From: Amycolatopsis arida
Lineage (GTDB): Bacteria > Actinomycetota > Actinomycetes > Mycobacteriales > Pseudonocardiaceae
Assembly: GCF_900115565.1 (NCBI RefSeq)
Contig: NZ_FOWW01000012.1
Location: 62,001 to 126,000, forward strand
Direction of reading: 5' to 3'
DNA: 64,000 nt
Shown here: positions 26,026 through 34,678 of the stretch, piece by piece
How positions within the stretch are numbered: the first letter of the stretch is position 1
Layout: every line of letters starts with the position of its first letter
Notes under the pieces: model-generated
Seen by the model: the letters and a program-made list of their open reading frames with translations, nothing else
Database searches by the model: none
What the model was told of the DNA's origin: nothing
Position numbers and translations under genes: made by a program

Positions 26026-26250
26026 GGCAAATACACGGACGGAGAGGGCAACCACGCCGACGGGAACGGCAAACACAACGACGGGGCGGTAAAGCCACTG
26101 ACGGGGATGGCAAACACGCCAACGAGGACAGCGTGTGCCCCAATGAGACGTGAGCGGCAAACAATGTGACGGGGCGCCGAACACGAGCGAACACCGTGAC
26201 GCGGGCGGCGAACACGGTGACGGGAGCGGGCGAACACGCTGGCGCGGGTA
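26026..26250. repeat. 21-bp-period intergenic array, family C
   Basis: Units opening with GGCAA (or GGTAA) start at 26026, 26047, 26068, 26088 and 26109, and again at 26156. A GCGAACAC variant starts at 26187, 26208 and 26230. Spacing is 21 bases with one-base slips. A common unit is GGCAAACACGCCGACGGG. It is unrelated in sequence to families A and B but has the same period. It fills much of the 750-base space between a GNAT gene and a converging permease gene. Frames through it give seven-residue periodic peptides with no ribosome site. Confidence 0.7.
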
Positions 26251-26424
26251 GCCGCGGGCAGCGTGCCACAGACGTCCCGGCTCTCCTTACCTCTCCCTAC
26301 CTCACGGTTCCCTGCGCGACCGCCCCAACCCGAGCCCCTCACCCAGCCACCGACGACACCGAACCATCCACTCGATCCTGTACCGGGAAGTCCCAACCTC
26401 GCCAAGGCGACCACCGAGTCCGGG
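26251..26424. other. Gene-free stretch after the family C array
   Basis: I see nothing codable here. The base composition is less G+C-biased and shows runs of CTCTCC/CTACC. It is part of the gap between two converging genes that continues to 26679. Confidence 0.35.
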
Positions 26425-26490
26425 CCGGATGGGTGATTCCGTGGCGACCACCAACGCAGGACGACCCGTGGGTAGGAATCACCCATCCGG
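26425..26490. repeat. Perfect 16-bp inverted repeat with 34-base loop
   Basis: CCGGATGGGTGATTCC at 26425-26440 is followed at 26475-26490 by its exact reverse complement. The 34-base interval can itself form a small hairpin, GTGG-CGA-CCAC. It sits between converging genes and could be a transcription stop, a structured RNA or the inverted termini of a tiny mobile element. I see no target-site duplication. The rest of the gap up to 26679 contains only imperfect CAGC(C/T)GGTG echoes. Confidence 0.55.
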
Positions 26491-26679
26491 AATGGTCTTT
26501 GGACCCAACCACCTACGGACCACCCGCGACGCCGCCCCGAAAGCAGCGACGCCCCCGGAGCAAGAGCCCCGGGGTAAGGCCAGAGCTCCGAGGAGGAGGA
26601 TCGAGCCGAGGAACCCGCTCAGCCGGTGGGGCTCAGCTGGTCGACGGCCCAGCCGGTGACGGTCAGCCTGGTGGTCGGG

Positions 26680-27624
26680 TCAGCTGGTGATGTCCTTCGT
26701 GGCGAACCGGCGCGCCGCGAGCAACCCGAACGCCGACGCGTAGATCACGGCCGACAGCACCCCGTTGGCGATGTTCGTCCAGTCCACATCGGTCGCGATG
26801 AGGTCCATCCACGCGAACGCGAAGTGCGTCGGGAGGAAGTCGCGCAGCCCGCCGAGCGCGGTGATCTGGTCGAGGATCTGCGACAGGATCGACACCAGCA
26901 CCGCGCCGCCCACCGCGCCGAGCGGCGCGTCGGTGGACACGCTCAGCAGCAACGCCAGCCCGGCGACCCAGGCGAGGTGCACGACGATGTAGGCCACCGC
27001 GAGTGCCATCGCGACGATGCTGTCCCCGAACGGCACCGCGTCGCCGGTGGGGCTCACCGCGTCGCCCGCTCCGTACCAGACGACGCCGACGCCGAGCGCC
27101 ACCAGCGGCAGCAACGTCAGCGCCGCCGCGGACAGCAGTGCCGACGCGACCGCCTTCTGCCGCAGCAGGCGTTGCCGGGGCACCGGGATCGCGAGCAGAT
27201 ACTTGAGGCTTGACCACGACGCCTCGCTGGCGATCGTGTCGCCGAAGAACAGCGCCACGATCATCGGCAGCAGGAACGTCCCGGACACGAACAGCGCCAG
27301 CACCACGAAGTTCGGCGCGCTGGCGGTGGCCAGGTCGATGAACCCGCCCGACCGGCGCGGGTTGTCCTCCCCGAGCTCGAAGGCCAGCGCCAGGATGAAC
27401 GGCAGCAGCGCGACGAAGCCCAGCACGAACTGGGTCCGCCGCCGGCGCAGCTGCCGGCGCAGCTCGACACCGAGCCGCAACGTGCGGCTCGCCCGGTAGC
27501 TGGCGACCGCTCCGTCCGGGCCCACCTCGGTGGGCTCGTGCCGGGCCGCGTCAGTGAGCTCGCGCAGCGCGGCCGGGTCGGTGTGCACACCGGTGTCCAC
27601 CATCCGGTCCGAGGACTCACTCAC
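26680..27624 (-). CDS. ABC transporter permease (ABC-2 family), partner of the hydrolase-ATPase fusion
   Basis: This is a protein of about 314 residues starting at GTG 27624, which overlaps the end of the fusion gene by eight bases; GAGGGTGGA lies just upstream. It has six membrane segments: FVLGFVALLPFILALAFELG first, then VVLALFVSGTFLLPMIVALFF, then others. A cytoplasmic stretch EASWSSLKYLLAIPVPRQRLL is typical of ABC-2 permeases. It should form a transporter with the ATPase half of the protein encoded immediately before it. The substrate is unknown. Confidence 0.88.
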   Translation of the reverse strand: MSESSDRMVDTGVHTDPAALRELTDAARHEPTEVGPDGAVASYRASRTLRLGVELRRQLRRRRTQFVLGFVALLPFILALAFELGEDNPRRSGGFIDLATASAPNFVVLALFVSGTFLLPMIVALFFGDTIASEASWSSLKYLLAIPVPRQRLLRQKAVASALLSAAALTLLPLVALGVGVVWYGAGDAVSPTGDAVPFGDSIVAMALAVAYIVVHLAWVAGLALLLSVSTDAPLGAVGGAVLVSILSQILDQITALGGLRDFLPTHFAFAWMDLIATDVDWTNIANGVLSAVIYASAFGLLAARRFATKDITS

Positions 27625-30592
27625 CCGATCCACCCTCTCCGACCAGCTGCAGGAACGCGTCTTCCAACCGGCGTCGCGGCCCGGCCTGCTCCACCGACAC
27701 GCCGGCCCGCACCAGCGCGGCCACCGCCGCCGACCGGGGCAGCCCGTCGAGGTCGGCGTGCACGAGCGTGCCGTCGACGTCCACCTCGGACACCCCGCCG
27801 ACCGCGCGCAGCGCCTCCGCCGCCGCCTCCGGCCGATCGACCCGGAACGTGGCCTCGCCGCCGGCGCCGACGATGTCGCCGACCTCGCCCGCCGCCACCA
27901 GCGCGCCCCGGTGCATCACCACCACGTGCGTCGAGGTCTGCTCCACCTCGGCGAGCAGGTGGCTGGACACCAGCACGGTCCGCCCGGTCGCGGCGTAGCG
28001 GCGCAGCACCTCGCGCATCTGGTGGATCTGCGGCGGGTCCAGCCCGTTGGTGGGCTCGTCGAGCACGAGCAGCTCCGGCAGCCCGAGCATCGCCTGCGCG
28101 ATGGCCAGCCGCTGGCGCATACCCTGGCTGTAGGTGCGGACCTTGCGGTGCACCGCGTCGCCGAGCCCGGCGATCTCCAGCGCCTCGGCGATGTGCGCCT
28201 TCTCCGCCGGCCGGCCGGTAGCCGCCCAGTACAGCCGCAGGTTCGCCGCGCCGGACAGGTGCGGCAGGAACCCGGCGCCCTCCACGAAGGAGCCGATCCG
28301 GGACAGTACCGGCGCGCCGGGCGCGACCTTGTGCCCGAACACGCGGATCTCACCGGAGCTCGGCGTGATCAACCCCATCAGCATCCGCAGGGTGGTGGTC
28401 TTGCCGGCACCGTTCGGGCCGAGCAGGCCGAGTACCTGCCCGGGCTCCACCCGGAACGACAGGTCCTTCACCGCGGTCAGCCCGCCGGGGTAGGACTTGG
28501 TCAGGCTCTCGATCACCAGCGGAACGTCGGCGAGGCCCGGGTCCACCTCGTGCGCCCGCCGTCGGCGCAGCGCGGCCACCCCGGTCACCAGCGCCACCGC
28601 GGCCAGCACGCCGGCGACGCCCAGCAGCTGGGGGAGCGGCCAGCCGCTGCTCGCCGGCGTGCCCGGCACCACCGGCACGGCCAGCCCGGCATCCCCGGCC
28701 AGGGACACCGAGTAGGTGGCCGCCTCGGGCGGGGTGGCGTAGCTCTGGTCGGTGGTGCCGACGACGAGCTGCAGCGCGTGCCCCGTCTCGACCGGCCGCA
28801 CGATCCCCGGGAGGGTGACGGTCACCTCCACGGGGGTGCCGTCGGTGGGCAGCGACGGGATCCGGAACGCCGCCACCGCGCTGCCCGGCAGCGTCCGCGT
28901 GCCGTCGGGGTTGACGTCGTAGAGCTTGGCGAACAGCACCGCGCCCGACGGCGGCACCGGTCCCTCCGCCGCGACCCGCAGCCGGACCCGCGGCGCGCCG
29001 GTGACCAGCAGCTGCGTGTCCATCGGAGTGGACGTGAACCGCGCCGACTGGCCCGGCGGGTCGAAGCCGAACAACCCCGCCAGCCGGTTCGACGAGGTGA
29101 CCAGCCGGTTGAGCCCGGGGATGCCGCTGACCGCGGCCGGGCTCCCGCCCGGCGGGTGCACGATGAGCTGCTGCTCACCGCCGAGCGCCACCGTGCGGAA
29201 GTCGGTGGTCCCGCCGTGCAGGCCGGGGTAGCCTGCCGCGTCGACCGCCCGCACCGACGGCGTGCCGTTGGCCCGCAGCGAGCCCTGTACCTCGTAGCGG
29301 AACGACGTGCCGGGGTGCTCGGCCTCGCCGGTGAGCCGGTGGGCCAGCCAGTCGGCGATGCGGCCGCGCAGCTGCGGTCCCGGGGAGCCGCCGTCGTGCC
29401 CGCCGACGTACCAGACGACGTCGACCTCGCCGCCCGCCGCGCTGACCTGCCGCGCGGTCGCGTCGGCCTGGTCCAGGCCGAACAGCGTGTCGTTCTCGCC
29501 CTGGACCAGCAGCGTCGGCACGGTGATGTCGCCGGTGACCGACGCGGGGGAGACCCGGCGCAGCAGGTCGCGGGTCCGCTCGTCGGCGACGCCGTCGGTG
29601 GCCACGTCGGCGTAGGCCCGGCACACCTCCGCCGTGAAGCGGCCACAGGGGTCGGCCGCGGAGCGGGGTCGGGCCGGCGCCGCGCCCCCGCTCCGCCCGG
29701 ACCGGCCTGGCTCGGCGCCGCCCTCCACCGAACCGCCCGACGCGGAGCCATCGGACGCCGAGCCATCCGACGCCGAGCCGTCCGGCGCCGCCGAGCCGGG
29801 TTGCCCGGCACCGCCCTGGTCGGTGCCGAGATCCTGGTCGTCCGGTTCGACCCCCGGTTCGAGCGCCTCGCCGCCCGGCCCTCCGGCCGGTGCGCCGGAC
29901 CCCGCGGAGAAGAAGATGCCCGCCCACGACCGCTTGAACACCCCGCCCGGCGCGAACGCGCCGGCCGCCGGCGTGTCGGCGGCGACCTCGCCGGTGGTGG
30001 CCGCGTTCGGGATCAGTGCCTCGCCGAGGTCGTTGTAGGTGATCGCCGGGGCGATCGCGTCCACCCGGCGGTCGGTGCCGGCCAGCAGCAGGGCCAGCGC
30101 GCCTCCGTAGGACGCGCCGGTGACCGCCACCCGGGGGTCGCCGGCGCCGTCGAGCAGTACCTCCGGGCGGGAGGAGAGGTGGTCCAGCAGCCGGCTGGCG
30201 TCGGCCACCTCGTGGTCGGGGTCGTTCAGCGCGATCCGCCCGCCGCTGCGGCCGAACCCGCGCGCGGAGTAGGCCAGCACCACCATCCCGCGCTCGGCGA
30301 GCTCGCGGGCCTGCCCGGCGACGCTGTTCTTGTCCCCGCCGAACCCGTGCGGCAGCAGCACGGCGGGCGCGGGTGAGCGCTGCGGGACGTACAGCGTCGT
30401 GTCGATGGCGATCCGTTCGGCCGATCCCGGCGCGGCGGGCACCTCGAGGATCGCTTCCTCGGTGCGCACCGGCGGTGGGTCGGTCTCGGGGACGAGCCAG
30501 ACGAGGCCGCCACCGGCGAGCAGGACGGCCACGGCGAGGACGGCGACGAGTCGGCCGCGACGGGCGCGCGGGGAGGGTGCGGGGAAGGGCAC
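27617..30592 (-). CDS. Fusion of a surface X-Pro peptidase/CocE-like hydrolase to an ABC ATPase
   Basis: This 991-residue protein starts at GTG 30592. Residues 14-33 form a membrane helix. Residues 50-580 are an alpha/beta hydrolase of the S15/CocE type with nucleophile serine 162 in VAVTGASYGG, an acid in GENDTLF (about 368), histidine in VGGHDGG (about 399) and a C-terminal beta domain. A low-complexity linker rich in SDGSA repeats interrupts it at 232-314. A second membrane helix follows at 654-675. The last 300 residues are an ABC ATPase with Walker A GPNGAGKTTT, signature TYSQGMRQRL and Walker B LLVLDEPTNGLD. The topology places the hydrolase outside and the ATPase inside. The permease gene is next. 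Confidence 0.88.
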   Translation of the reverse strand: MPFPAPSPRARRGRLVAVLAVAVLLAGGGLVWLVPETDPPPVRTEEAILEVPAAPGSAERIAIDTTLYVPQRSPAPAVLLPHGFGGDKNSVAGQARELAERGMVVLAYSARGFGRSGGRIALNDPDHEVADASRLLDHLSSRPEVLLDGAGDPRVAVTGASYGGALALLLAGTDRRVDAIAPAITYNDLGEALIPNAATTGEVAADTPAAGAFAPGGVFKRSWAGIFFSAGSGAPAGGPGGEALEPGVEPDDQDLGTDQGGAGQPGSAAPDGSASDGSASDGSASGGSVEGGAEPGRSGRSGGAAPARPRSAADPCGRFTAEVCRAYADVATDGVADERTRDLLRRVSPASVTGDITVPTLLVQGENDTLFGLDQADATARQVSAAGGEVDVVWYVGGHDGGSPGPQLRGRIADWLAHRLTGEAEHPGTSFRYEVQGSLRANGTPSVRAVDAAGYPGLHGGTTDFRTVALGGEQQLIVHPPGGSPAAVSGIPGLNRLVTSSNRLAGLFGFDPPGQSARFTSTPMDTQLLVTGAPRVRLRVAAEGPVPPSGAVLFAKLYDVNPDGTRTLPGSAVAAFRIPSLPTDGTPVEVTVTLPGIVRPVETGHALQLVVGTTDQSYATPPEAATYSVSLAGDAGLAVPVVPGTPASSGWPLPQLLGVAGVLAAVALVTGVAALRRRRAHEVDPGLADVPLVIESLTKSYPGGLTAVKDLSFRVEPGQVLGLLGPNGAGKTTTLRMLMGLITPSSGEIRVFGHKVAPGAPVLSRIGSFVEGAGFLPHLSGAANLRLYWAATGRPAEKAHIAEALEIAGLGDAVHRKVRTYSQGMRQRLAIAQAMLGLPELLVLDEPTNGLDPPQIHQMREVLRRYAATGRTVLVSSHLLAEVEQTSTHVVVMHRGALVAAGEVGDIVGAGGEATFRVDRPEAAAEALRAVGGVSEVDVDGTLVHADLDGLPRSAAVAALVRAGVSVEQAGPRRRLEDAFLQLVGEGGSGE

Positions 30593-30753
30593 GGAGGTGA
30601 CCGTATTCGGCGTTTCCTGAGAGATCGCTGTGGGTACCCGCTCGAGGACCGGCGGAAAGCGACTGTGACGGACGTTACCCTGGTAATTGCGGTGACCAAG
30701 GCAACCTTGGCTGGCGCCGACGCTCGGCAACCGAGAAGATACTCGAGCGACGT

Positions 30754-30893
30754 GGAGGGGAGTATTCCTTCGCGGTGGTGTCGTCAACACGGCTGCCGGG
30801 GCCTGAGGGGTCGCCGGCACCCGGCACCGCCGACCGGCTCGGCCGGTGGAAGAGACCTCCGGTAGTGGTTCCCCAACCCCGCTAACCGGAGGT
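30754..30893 (+). promoter_or_regulatory. yybP-ykoY-type manganese riboswitch upstream of terC
   Basis: The leader begins GGAGGGGAGTATTCC (30754-30768), contains TCGTCAACA (30781-30789) and ends with AGAGACCTCC (30851-30860). These are the conserved blocks of the yybP-ykoY class, which senses Mn2+ and commonly precedes TerC/Alx and MntP exporters. P1 would pair GGAGG (30754-30758) with CCTCC (30856-30860). The same strand, ACCTCCGGT at 30855-30863, is also perfectly complementary to ACCGGAGGT at 30885-30893, which holds the ribosome site of terC. Forming P1 would therefore release the ribosome site: manganese on, translation on. Confidence 0.82.
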
Positions 30894-30900
30894 TCTCTCG

Positions 30901-31956
30901 ATGACCGTGCCCTTCTGGCTGTGGCTCGCGACGATCGGTGGGTTGCTCGCCCTGATCGCGGTCGACCTGGTGATCGTCGATCGGAAGCCGCACCAGGTCA
31001 CCACGGGTGAGGCCGCCAGGTGGGTCTCCTTCTACGTCACCTGTGCGGTGCTCTTCGGCATCGGGGTGTGGTTCTTCGGCGGGCACGACTCCGGAGTGGA
31101 GTTCTTCACCGGCTACATCACCGAGTACTCGCTGAGCGTGGACAACCTGTTCATCTTCATGGTGATCATCGCCTCGTTCCGGGTGCCCGCCATCCACCAG
31201 CACCGGGTCCTGCTCATCGGCATCCTGCTGGCGCTGGCGATGCGCGGCGTGTTCATCGCCGTGGGCGCCGCGCTGATCGCCACGTTCGTCTGGGTGTTCT
31301 TCCTCTTCGGCGCGATTTTGGTGTGGACGGCCGTGAGCATGGTGCGCAACACCGGCGCGCACGAGGAGTACCACGAGAACGTCGTCGTCCGCTGGGTGCG
31401 CAAGGTCTTCCCGGTCACCGACGACTACATCGGCCACAAGTCGTTCGTGAAGAAGGACGGCAAGCGCTGGATCACCCCGATGTTCGTGGTGATCGTGGCG
31501 ATCGGCAGCGCCGACCTGCTCTTCGCGGTGGACTCCATCCCAGCGATCTTCGGCATCACCCAGGACGCCTACCTGGTCTTCACGGCGAACGCCTTCGCGC
31601 TGATGGGCCTGCGGCAGTTGTACTTCCTGCTCGGCGGCCTGGTCACCCGGCTGGTGTACCTGTCCTACGGGCTGGCGATCATCCTCGGGTTCATCGGCGC
31701 CAAGCTGTTCCTGCACGCGCTGCACGAGTACCACGTGACGCCGGCCTGGATGGAGATCAACAACTGGATGTCGCTCGGCGTGATCGTCGTCGTCCTGACC
31801 GTGACCACGCTCGCCAGCCTGTACAAGTCCCGCAAGGACCCCGGCGCCAGCGGGGTGAACCTCGAGCTGCACGCGTCGTCGCCGGAGGAGCGCGTGGAGG
31901 TCGAGCGGAGCGAAACCGACCGGGCCGAGGCCGGGCAGCCGCACGACGTGAGGTAG
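30901..31956 (+). CDS. terC: TerC/Alx-family integral membrane protein (probable manganese exporter)
   Basis: This 351-residue protein has about nine membrane helices. The family signature EYSLSVDNLFIFMVI is at about residues 75-90, and SADLLFAVDSIPAIFGIT is its counterpart in the second half. The acidic residues in the two motifs lie in the membrane and are thought to bind the metal. TerC proteins such as E. coli Alx and Bacillus YkoY export Mn2+ or supply it to secreted enzymes. A GGAGG eight bases before ATG 30901 sits inside the riboswitch switch helix. The C-terminal tail is charged and cytosolic. Confidence 0.93.
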   Translation: MTVPFWLWLATIGGLLALIAVDLVIVDRKPHQVTTGEAARWVSFYVTCAVLFGIGVWFFGGHDSGVEFFTGYITEYSLSVDNLFIFMVIIASFRVPAIHQHRVLLIGILLALAMRGVFIAVGAALIATFVWVFFLFGAILVWTAVSMVRNTGAHEEYHENVVVRWVRKVFPVTDDYIGHKSFVKKDGKRWITPMFVVIVAIGSADLLFAVDSIPAIFGITQDAYLVFTANAFALMGLRQLYFLLGGLVTRLVYLSYGLAIILGFIGAKLFLHALHEYHVTPAWMEINNWMSLGVIVVVLTVTTLASLYKSRKDPGASGVNLELHASSPEERVEVERSETDRAEAGQPHDVR

Positions 31957-31990
31957 TTAGACCGGCTAAAGATCGGGTACGGTCGCGCTC

Positions 31991-33988
31991 GTGCGATCCT
32001 CCGATCTCGATCTCCTCGCGACTCCCGGCCTGCCCGCGCTGCGCGGCGACCTCCTCCTCGTCGGGGTCACCCGGCCCGACCTGGCCACCGACACCTGCCG
32101 GGGCGGGCTGCACCGGGTGTCCCCGGACGGCGGGACATCCCACTGGACCCACGGCCCGCGGGACAGCGCGCCGGCGATCTCACCGGACGGCCGCTGGGTG
32201 GCGTTCCTCCGTGCCGGCGACGGCACCGGCGCGGAGGCCAAGCCCCAGCTGCACGTGATGCCGGCCGGCGGTGGCGAGCCGGTCCGGCTCACCGCGCTGC
32301 CGCTCGGGGTGGACGCGCCGGTGTGGGCCGCGGACTCCACCCGGCTCGCGTTCACCGCGCGGGTACCCGAGCCGGGCCGCTACGGCACGCCTCTCGAAGA
32401 TGAGGACGAGGCACTGGAGCCGGCGGCGGAGGCTCCGCGGAGGATCACTCGGCTCGACTACCGGGTGGACGACCTGGGCTTCCGGCTCGACCGGCCGAAG
32501 CGGCTGTTCGTGCTCGACGTGCCCGCCGCCCTGCGCGCGGCCGAGACCGGTGAGCGCACCGACCCGGCGCCACTGACCGACGACCGCACCGACGTGCACG
32601 ACCCGGCGTGGACGCGGGACGGGCGGCACGTCGTGGTGGTCGCCGAGCGGGACTGGGGGCGGGTGGAGACCCTGCACAGCGACCTCTACGCCGTGCCGGC
32701 CGAGGGCGGCGACCCGGTGCTCGCGGTGCGCACCGCCGGCACGGCGGCCATGCCCGCCGTCGACGCCGACGGCACCGTCTGGTTCTTTGGCGCGGAGTTC
32801 CCCGGCGTCGACATGGCCGGCCGCAACACCAGCCTCTGGGCGGCCGAGCTGCGGCTCGACGGTGCGCCGGCCGAGCCGCGCCGGTTGACCGAGGTGGAGT
32901 CGGTGGACTGCGCCCCTTCGGCGGGGCCGCCGGCGCGCCGGGGTGACGAGGTGCTCGTCGTGGTGCGTCACCGTGGCGCCGAGGAGCTGCGTGCCGTGCC
33001 GTGCACCGCGCGGGAGGCCGCGCTGGACACCCTGCCGCTGCTGGCCGGAGAGCGCGGGGTGGTGCGCGGCTTCGCCGTCGACGGCGCCGCGGTCGCCGCG
33101 GTGGTCGCGACCGCCGACAGCACCGGCGACGTCGTGTTGCTCGACGGGCAGACCCGTACCGTGCCCCGCGTGCTGACCGACTTCTCCGCGCCGCTGCGGT
33201 CCGCCGGGCTGCGGCCGCTGGAGGAGCTGACCACCGAGTCGGCCGACGGCTACCCCGTGCACGGCTGGGTGGTCGTGCCGGAGGGCGAGGGGCCGCACCC
33301 GGTGGTACTGGCCGTGCACGGCGGCCCGTTCGCGCACTACACCTGGGCCGTGTTCGACGAGGCGCAGGTCTACGCCTCAGCCGGGTACGCGGTGGTGCTG
33401 ACCAACCCGCGCGGGTCGGCCGGCTACGGCCAGGAGCACGGGCGGTCGATCGTGCGCCGGCTCGGCACGGTGGACGCCGGCGACGTCCTGGCCATGTTGG
33501 ACGCCGCGCTGGCCCGCCCCGACCTCGACCCGGCCAGGGTCGGGGTGATGGGCGGCTCCTACGGCGGGTTCATGACCGGCTGGCTGGCCGCGCACCACGG
33601 CGAGCGGTTCCGCGCGGCGTGGAGCGAGCGAGCGGTCAACGCCTGGGACTCCTTCACCGGCAGCTCGGACATCGGCTGGGAGTTCACCGATTCCTATGTC
33701 GGCACCGACCCCGAGGAGCAGCGCCGGCGCAGTCCGCTGACCTATGCGGACCGGATCGGCATCCCGTTCGCCGTCGTGCACTCCGAGCAGGACTGGCGTT
33801 GCCCGCTGGAGCAGGCGCAGCGGATGTTCGTGGCGCTGCGGCTGCGCGGAGCCCCGGCCGAGCTGCTGCTGTTCCCCGGCGAGGGGCACGAGTTGAGCCG
33901 CTCGGGCCGGCCGCGGCACCGCCGGCAGCGGTTCGACGCCGTGCTGGAGTGGTGGGACCGCCACCTCGGCGGCACTAGTTCAGCATGA
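31991..33988 (+). CDS. S9-family prolyl oligopeptidase-like serine peptidase
   Basis: This is a protein of about 665 residues with no signal peptide, so it is cytosolic. The first 400 residues form a beta-propeller (SPDGRWVAFLRAG, WAADSTRLAF and similar blades) that gates access. The catalytic alpha/beta hydrolase follows, with VLAVHGGPFAHYTW, the nucleophile serine in VMGGSYGGFMTG, the acid in VVHSEQDWRCP and histidine in LLFPGEGHELSRSG. This matches the acylaminoacyl-peptidase/DPP subgroup, which removes acyl-amino acids or dipeptides from short peptides. TACGGT at 31978-31983 lies seven bases before GTG 31991, so the mRNA is probably leaderless. Its 3' end overlaps the converging RES gene by 14 bases. 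Confidence 0.92.
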   Translation: MRSSDLDLLATPGLPALRGDLLLVGVTRPDLATDTCRGGLHRVSPDGGTSHWTHGPRDSAPAISPDGRWVAFLRAGDGTGAEAKPQLHVMPAGGGEPVRLTALPLGVDAPVWAADSTRLAFTARVPEPGRYGTPLEDEDEALEPAAEAPRRITRLDYRVDDLGFRLDRPKRLFVLDVPAALRAAETGERTDPAPLTDDRTDVHDPAWTRDGRHVVVVAERDWGRVETLHSDLYAVPAEGGDPVLAVRTAGTAAMPAVDADGTVWFFGAEFPGVDMAGRNTSLWAAELRLDGAPAEPRRLTEVESVDCAPSAGPPARRGDEVLVVVRHRGAEELRAVPCTAREAALDTLPLLAGERGVVRGFAVDGAAVAAVVATADSTGDVVLLDGQTRTVPRVLTDFSAPLRSAGLRPLEELTTESADGYPVHGWVVVPEGEGPHPVVLAVHGGPFAHYTWAVFDEAQVYASAGYAVVLTNPRGSAGYGQEHGRSIVRRLGTVDAGDVLAMLDAALARPDLDPARVGVMGGSYGGFMTGWLAAHHGERFRAAWSERAVNAWDSFTGSSDIGWEFTDSYVGTDPEEQRRRSPLTYADRIGIPFAVVHSEQDWRCPLEQAQRMFVALRLRGAPAELLLFPGEGHELSRSGRPRHRRQRFDAVLEWWDRHLGGTSSA

Positions 33989-34628
33989 CGTAGTTGAGCT
34001 CCTCGCAGACCCGGGCGAGCGGAACGTCCAGCCCGGGGTGGTCGAGCGGGAGCAGCACGTCCGGCTCCCGTGGCAGGGCCGACCCGGCCGGCGGGTCCCA
34101 CAGGCAGATCGCCGGGTCGCCGCCGTCCATCGAGGAGCGGTACCACAGGCCGTCGAGGTCGCCGAACGCGGCGCGGATCGCCCGCGCCCACGCCTGGGTG
34201 ATCTTCTTCGGCCCGCTGGAGATCTCCTGCGAGGCGCCCACCCTGGTCGGCCACAGCCCGGACAGGTCCAGCAGCCGCAGCGTGCGCCGCGGCCGGACGA
34301 CGACCAGTCGGGGCCCCCGGGTCTTGCGGTCCACGGTCGACGTCGTCTGGAACACCTCGGCCACGCTGGTGCGCACGGACAGCCCGAAGTAGAGCACGCC
34401 GTTGGCACGGTCGGTGACCGGCGCGCCGCGGCGGGGTTGCTGCGGGTCGAACCGACCGTGCGGCAGCGGACCCGTGTAGCGGAACGTGTTCCACTGCTGC
34501 GGGTGGTTGCCGTGCGCGGTGAAGATGCGCACCAGCCTGGTCGCCGGGTGAACCGCGACGATGTCCTCTGTCCGGCGCAGCTCGTTGACCAGGACGGCAC
34601 GCGCTGGCGGCAGAGGCAGCCTTGCCAT
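33975..34628 (-). CDS. RES-domain toxin-like protein (NAD+-consuming family)
   Basis: This 217-residue protein contains a RES domain: RLVRIFTAHGNHPQQWNTFR with the conserved arginine, VLYFGLSVRTSVAEVFQ with the conserved glutamate, and WYRSSMDGG with serines near the end. RES proteins such as mycobacterial MbcT degrade NAD+ with phosphate and are the toxins of RES-Xre modules. The upstream gene, 50 bases away in the same direction, encodes a HTH protein that would be the antitoxin. This order (antitoxin first) is usual for the class. Activity is inferred from the family and not proven. Confidence 0.8.
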   Translation of the reverse strand: MARLPLPPARAVLVNELRRTEDIVAVHPATRLVRIFTAHGNHPQQWNTFRYTGPLPHGRFDPQQPRRGAPVTDRANGVLYFGLSVRTSVAEVFQTTSTVDRKTRGPRLVVVRPRRTLRLLDLSGLWPTRVGASQEISSGPKKITQAWARAIRAAFGDLDGLWYRSSMDGGDPAICLWDPPAGSALPREPDVLLPLDHPGLDVPLARVCEELNYVMLN

Positions 34629-34678
34629 GTGAAGCGGTTACCTGTCCTTCGGTGAGATCGTGTTCGGCCGATGCCAGC

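Noticed and set aside
26496-26510. TGGTCTTTGGACCCA as a DasR box
   Set aside because: The central TAGA is missing and there is no promoter or amino-sugar gene nearby.
25980-26680. Reading frames through the family C array and the following gap as genes
   Set aside because: Periodic low-complexity peptides, no ribosome sites, and frames open on both strands only because the period is a multiple of three.
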